From contig CATMNW010000067.1 in NCBI GenBank assembly GCA_950071875.1, positions 1 through 9,594 on the forward strand: a DNA stretch of 9,594 nucleotides, given 5' to 3'. The notes under the pieces are model-generated. The model made no database searches. It was given only the letters and a program-made list of their open reading frames with translations, and had not been told where the DNA came from. Made by a program: the position numbers and the translations under genes. This document shows positions 6,799 through 9,594 of this stretch, piece by piece. Every line of letters begins with the position of its first letter. The stretch's first letter is position 1. Source of the DNA: an uncultured Erythrobacteraceae bacterium (lineage in GTDB: Bacteria; Pseudomonadota; Alphaproteobacteria; Sphingomonadales; Sphingomonadaceae).

Positions 6799-7533
6799 CT
6801 ACGTCCCTCTGGTATCGCCGAACAGGTGGATGTGCAGGCGGTCGCTCATCCGGAAACCGTGCTTCAGGCATAGGTCGGCGAGCCATTTCTCGCGGGCGCG
6901 AAGCGTTTCGCTGTCGGTGCCTTCGGGCATCAGGAAGACGTGGCCCGGCTTGAAGCGATAGCGATCGCGCAGGGCCAGCACTTCTTCCACGTCCGCAGGT
7001 TCCGCGATCACGAACTTGAAAAAGGCGCGCGGATCGGTGGCGTAGGCGTCGAGCCGTTCGGGCAAGAGCGCGAGGTCTGGGGGATTGCCACTATGCGCAA
7101 GCTTCGGGCTGACATTGAACTGATCGATCCGCACGTCGAGCGCGGGCGGCGCGCGGGTGGTGCCGTTGGTTTCTATCTCGACTGTCACATCAGGCAGCAG
7201 GTCGAGCAATTTCGCCAGCGCCGGGGCCTGAAGCAGCGGCTCCCCGCCGGTAATGACCAGCCGTTTCTGCCCCAGCGCGGTAATCCGCGCCGCGACTTCG
7301 GCCTCGTCCAGCGTGACCTGGTTGGGCTTGCGTTCGTAAGTCACGCCATCGCGGTGGGGGCGGTCGTCGCCCTCGAAATGCCATGTGTAGGCAGTGTCGC
7401 ACCACACGCAGGCAAGGTTGCAGCGCGAAAGGCGCATGAAGGCGACCGGCATGCCCATGCTCGGCCCTTCTCCCTGGACCGAAGCGAAGACTTCCGGTCC
7501 CCCGGTATCATCGGTGGCGAGGACGAGGCTCAT
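6799..7533 (-). CDS. queE: 7-carboxy-7-deazaguanine synthase QueE
   Basis: This radical-SAM enzyme converts 6-carboxy-5,6,7,8-tetrahydropterin to 7-carboxy-7-deazaguanine, the ring-contraction step on the way to preQ0 and the tRNA base queuosine, in the cytoplasm. In the 244-aa product: the substrate region FASVQGEGPSMGMP at 16-29; the cluster motif CNLACVWC with Cys38, Cys42 and Cys45 (CX3CX2C, the radical-SAM spacing); ITGGEPLLQ at 94-102; VEIETNGT at 118-125; and FNVSPKL at 139-145. Length and motif order are those of QueE. The ATG at 7533 has no convincing Shine-Dalgarno sequence, and a GGTGACA repeat cluster begins 16 bases upstream of it. No other que genes are present in the window. 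It is the last gene of a minus-strand run after mtfA, 216 bases away, so it probably has its own promoter. Confidence 0.95.
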   Translation of the reverse strand: MSLVLATDDTGGPEVFASVQGEGPSMGMPVAFMRLSRCNLACVWCDTAYTWHFEGDDRPHRDGVTYERKPNQVTLDEAEVAARITALGQKRLVITGGEPLLQAPALAKLLDLLPDVTVEIETNGTTRAPPALDVRIDQFNVSPKLAHSGNPPDLALLPERLDAYATDPRAFFKFVIAEPADVEEVLALRDRYRFKPGHVFLMPEGTDSETLRAREKWLADLCLKHGFRMSDRLHIHLFGDTRGT

Positions 7534-7549
7534 AAGGCGTGGCTGGTCG

Positions 7550-7577
7550 AAGGTGACAAAGGTGACACGCTGTCACC
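7550..7577. repeat. GGTGACA repeat cluster in the queE leader
   Basis: On the plus strand, AAGGTGACA occurs twice in exact tandem (7550-7558 and 7559-7567), then CGC, then the inverted copy TGTCACC (7571-7577). The last two GGTGACA units thus make a 7-base inverted repeat with a 3-base loop. A further direct copy lies at 7635-7641. On the queE strand the cluster ends 16 bases before the start codon, so it can be an operator, an RNA hairpin in the leader, or a dispersed repeat. Confidence 0.6.
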
Positions 7578-7619
7578 CGTGTCCAACAGGGTGCAAGCCC
7601 GCAAGAACGCACGGGTTTT

Positions 7620-7631
7620 CCCTCGCGAGGG
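7620..7631. repeat. 12-base palindrome CCCTCGCGAGGG
   Basis: A perfect palindrome lies 86 bases upstream of the queE start codon. ACCCGTG (7575-7581) and CACGGGT (7610-7616) also pair across 28 bases between it and the repeat cluster. It could be a dimer-binding site or part of a structured leader; no regulator is identifiable. Confidence 0.35.
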
Positions 7632-7749
7632 CAGGGTGACACTTTGCTGGAAAACAGGACAGGGGCGGCCGGACATCATGTCTGCGCCCATGCCAGTTTT
7701 TGGCCGTGTAGGAAATGCAGCAGGTAACGGGCGTCCGCGCGCCGCAAAT

Positions 7750-8565
7750 TCAGCGCCATTGCGCCGGGTCGATGGCCAGCAGCTGGGCAAGCTGGCTGTA
7801 GAGTTCGGGCCGTTCATCGCGCAGCGCCCTAGGCTTTTCGAAGAAGGTCACGATCGCTTCGGCAAAGAATTCCTGGTGATTGGTCGCGCCATAAGGATCG
7901 ATCAACGTGCTTTCACCGCGATCGAGACGCTCGCCGTGATCGCGATAGGCGTCCAGCATGGCCTGTTCCCAACCGGCATATTGCTGCCCTTTTCGCAGGA
8001 TGGGGATGCCGTTGACGTGCCCGCTCAGCCCGTCGAGCTGGTGGGCGAATTCGTGGATCACCACATTGTGCCCATCGCCTGCGTCCAGCCCGCCATGCAG
8101 CGCATCGTCCCACGAAAGGACCACCGGCCCACGCGCCCAGCTTTCGCCCAGCGTCGCGTGATTGCCTTCGTGGATCAGGTGCCCGTCATGCGTGCCGCGA
8201 TCGGTCAGGAAGGCCGAGGGATAGACCAGCACATTGCGCAAGGTGTCGTACCACGCCGGACTGTTGACGATCAGCAGGCAGGCCTGCGCAGCAATCGAAA
8301 GGCGCATTTCCTCGGTAACTTCCAGCCCGTTGATCCCCCGGAAGGTGATCTGGTCGAAGAACCGGTTCATTTTCCCTTCGAGCGATGCACGCAAGGGCTC
8401 TGGAAGCCGACCCACCAGCGGCACCAGCTTTTCGACCGTCGCGCGCTGCCGGGACGTCAGCGGTGTCGCAAGCAGGGTCTTGCGCCTGCTGCGCCGCCAC
8501 AGCCAACGGGCCAACACCAACGCTGCGACGAGCAAAATCCCGCCAGGTACGATCCAGGACGTCAT
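7750..8565 (-). CDS. mtfA: MtfA-type zinc-dependent peptidase (M90 family)
   Basis: This is a 271-aa metallopeptidase related to E. coli MtfA, which binds the glucose repressor Mlc and has aminopeptidase activity. Seen: a hydrophobic N-terminal segment at about 5-22 followed by basic WLWRRSRRK, suggesting an inner-membrane anchor with the enzyme facing the cytoplasm; AAQACLLIVN at 92-101; and the zinc site HEFAHQLDG at 171-179 (HExxH: His171, Glu172, His175), with the third ligand probably Glu232 in NHQEFFAEA (229-237). GPVVLSWDDALHG at 146-158 is also typical of the family. The product is near the E. coli length (about 265 aa). The Shine-Dalgarno signal is weak (GGGCGG touching the ATG). The gene lies 45 bases after valS on the same strand, so it may be cotranscribed with it. 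The Mlc link need not hold in this organism. Confidence 0.93.
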   Translation of the reverse strand: MTSWIVPGGILLVAALVLARWLWRRSRRKTLLATPLTSRQRATVEKLVPLVGRLPEPLRASLEGKMNRFFDQITFRGINGLEVTEEMRLSIAAQACLLIVNSPAWYDTLRNVLVYPSAFLTDRGTHDGHLIHEGNHATLGESWARGPVVLSWDDALHGGLDAGDGHNVVIHEFAHQLDGLSGHVNGIPILRKGQQYAGWEQAMLDAYRDHGERLDRGESTLIDPYGATNHQEFFAEAIVTFFEKPRALRDERPELYSQLAQLLAIDPAQWR

Positions 8566-8610
8566 CCGCCCAAAATAGGATGCCCCGGCGGGCTTTGGTA
8601 GAGGGCTTGC
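8566..8610 (-). other. valS-mtfA spacer with a weak hairpin
   Basis: On the minus strand the 45-base spacer reads GCCC, GCCG, GGGC, a 4-base stem, followed by ATCCTATTTT. This could be a weak terminator or attenuator after valS. Four base pairs are too few for a firm call. Confidence 0.25.
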
Positions 8611-9594
8611 CTAACCGAGCCGATCCAGCGCAGCCTCCAGCCGTTCGATTTCCGCCGTGTGATGCGAAAGATCGGCGCGGGCTTTCTCGACCGCTTCAGG
8701 CTTGGCGCGTTCGACGAAATTGGCGTTGCCGAGACGCCCCTCGAGAGACTTCGCTTCCTTGCGTGACGCTTCGAGTGCCTTTTCGAGCCGCGTCTTTTCC
8801 GCCGCGATGTCGATGATGCCTTCGAGGGGGATGACGAACTCGTCCTCGCCCGCGGCGATCTGCATCGCGGCCCCTGCGGGCGCTTCGCCGAAGGTGACCG
8901 GCGTCAGGCGCGCGAGGCGCTCGAAGGCGGCGCCAATGGCTTCGACCACGCGCTTGCCGAGCGGCGAAGGCGCAGCGACGAAAGCGGGCAGTTTTGCGCC
9001 CGGCGCGATGCCGAGTTCGTTCTTCGCCGTGCGCGTCGCGCTGGTGAGCGCGATAAGCCAGTCGATCTCGGCCTTGGCCTCGCCATCCACCTCGGCCTGC
9101 GGATCGGGCCATTTGGCGGTGATCAGCGGATAGTCGGGTCGATCACCCTGCTTCGACCACAGCTCTTCGGTGATGAAGGGCATGAAGGGATGCAGCATGA
9201 CGAGGATCTGGTCGAGCGCCCAGCCGGCGACCGCCTTCGTCTCTTCATCGAAGTTGCCCTTGATCAGTTCGATATACCAGTCGCAGAACCGGTCCCACAC
9301 GAAGTGGTAGATCGTGTTCGCGGCGGCATCGAAGCGCAGTTCGGCCAGCGCCTTGTCGAGCGCTTCCTTCGTTTCGATTACTTCGCCGATGATCCAGCGG
9401 TTGACCGCATGGCTGGCGGCAGGTGCGGCGATGGATGTGCTCGCGCCGATACCGTTGGACTGGCAGAAACGCGTCGCATTCCAGAGCTTTGTCGCGAAGT
9501 TGCGATAGCCCTCGATGCGCTTGTCATCCATCTTGATGTCGCGGCCCTGGCTTTCCATCGCCGCCATGAAGAAGCGCAGCGCATCGGCGCCGTA
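8611..9594 (-). CDS. valS: Valyl-tRNA synthetase, C-terminal 327 residues (runs off right edge)
   Basis: This class I aminoacyl-tRNA synthetase charges tRNA-Val in the cytoplasm. The minus-strand frame is open from the right edge to the TAG at 8611-8613. It begins YGADALRFF, the conserved segment after the KMSKS loop, then GRDIKMDDKRIEGYRN and KLWNATRF, diagnostic for ValS. The anticodon-binding domain follows (YHFVWDRFCDWYIEL at about 96-110; LHPFMPFITEELW at 134-146). From about residue 264 to the end, charged heptads (AEKTRLEKALEASRKEAK, then EIERLEAALDRLG) form the C-terminal coiled-coil arm that contacts tRNA in ValS. The catalytic Rossmann and editing domains are outside the window. No frameshift or odd insertion was seen. 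Confidence 0.97.
   Translation of the reverse strand, partial: YGADALRFFMAAMESQGRDIKMDDKRIEGYRNFATKLWNATRFCQSNGIGASTSIAAPAASHAVNRWIIGEVIETKEALDKALAELRFDAAANTIYHFVWDRFCDWYIELIKGNFDEETKAVAGWALDQILVMLHPFMPFITEELWSKQGDRPDYPLITAKWPDPQAEVDGEAKAEIDWLIALTSATRTAKNELGIAPGAKLPAFVAAPSPLGKRVVEAIGAAFERLARLTPVTFGEAPAGAAMQIAAGEDEFVIPLEGIIDIAAEKTRLEKALEASRKEAKSLEGRLGNANFVERAKPEAVEKARADLSHHTAEIERLEAALDRLG

Noticed and set aside
7690..7716. CTACAC...AAAAACT on the minus strand, reminiscent of a preQ1 riboswitch upstream of queE
   Set aside because: The sequence before CTACAC cannot form the required P1 stem, and the site lies more than 150 bases from the queE start, so it does not fit the preQ1-I layout.
7530..7817. 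95-codon minus-strand open frame spanning the mtfA-queE gap
   Set aside because: It starts inside mtfA in another frame and runs through repeats and palindromes; composition and position are those of a chance frame.
6940..8601. 553-codon plus-strand open frame across queE, the gap and mtfA
   Set aside because: It is antisense to two genes with clear catalytic motifs, and its translation shows no family features; it reflects high GC and few stops.

Overview
The window looks like a piece of chromosome from a high-GC alphaproteobacterium, most likely of the order Sphingomonadales and probably Erythrobacteraceae-like. The reasons are the codon use, weak Shine-Dalgarno signals, frequent GTG starts with GTGA overlaps, and an Alph_Pro_TM (TIGR02186-type) protein, a family confined to Alphaproteobacteria. 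This placement is inference from family knowledge; no rRNA or marker search was possible. No tRNA, rRNA, insertion sequence, CRISPR array or phage gene was seen. The content is mostly core genome with short gaps, and no gene-free stretch exceeds about 220 bases.

Layout. Bases 1-249 (minus) hold the first 83 codons of a Na+/H+ antiporter NhaA gene that runs off the left edge. Divergent to it is a two-gene plus-strand unit: an NfrB-like membrane glycosyltransferase (248 or a later start to 1702), then, by a 4-base GTGA overlap, a short membrane-anchored protein whose second half resembles the C-terminal region of the phage N4 adsorption protein NfrA (1699-2817). After 48 bases come a TauE/SafE (TSUP) anion transporter (2866-3771) and, by another GTGA overlap, an Alph_Pro_TM protein (3768-4520). 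After 101 bases with a palindrome and a possible promoter comes a HerA/DUF87 ATPase with a long disordered N-terminal extension (4622-6628).

A GC-rich, hairpin-forming gap (6629-6798) separates this plus-strand block from a minus-strand block read valS > mtfA > queE. It consists of the C-terminal 327 residues of valyl-tRNA synthetase (8611 to the right edge), an MtfA-type zinc peptidase (7750-8565), and the 7-carboxy-7-deazaguanine synthase QueE (6799-7533). The 216-base leader of queE carries a notable GGTGACA repeat cluster just upstream of its start codon.

How the genes may work together. The first plus-strand pair is probably a cell-envelope glycan system: the glycosyltransferase has intact DxD-like, TED and QxxRW motifs, and the partner could be its periplasmic or outer-membrane factor. 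The second pair probably forms an anion-export module with a membrane-anchored periplasmic accessory. The HerA-like ATPase, QueE, MtfA and ValS are housekeeping or stress functions with no obvious link to each other. The most interesting points are the stripped-down NfrB/NfrA-like pair, the coupled TSUP/Alph_Pro_TM pair, the extended HerA-like ATPase, and the repeat cluster in front of queE.
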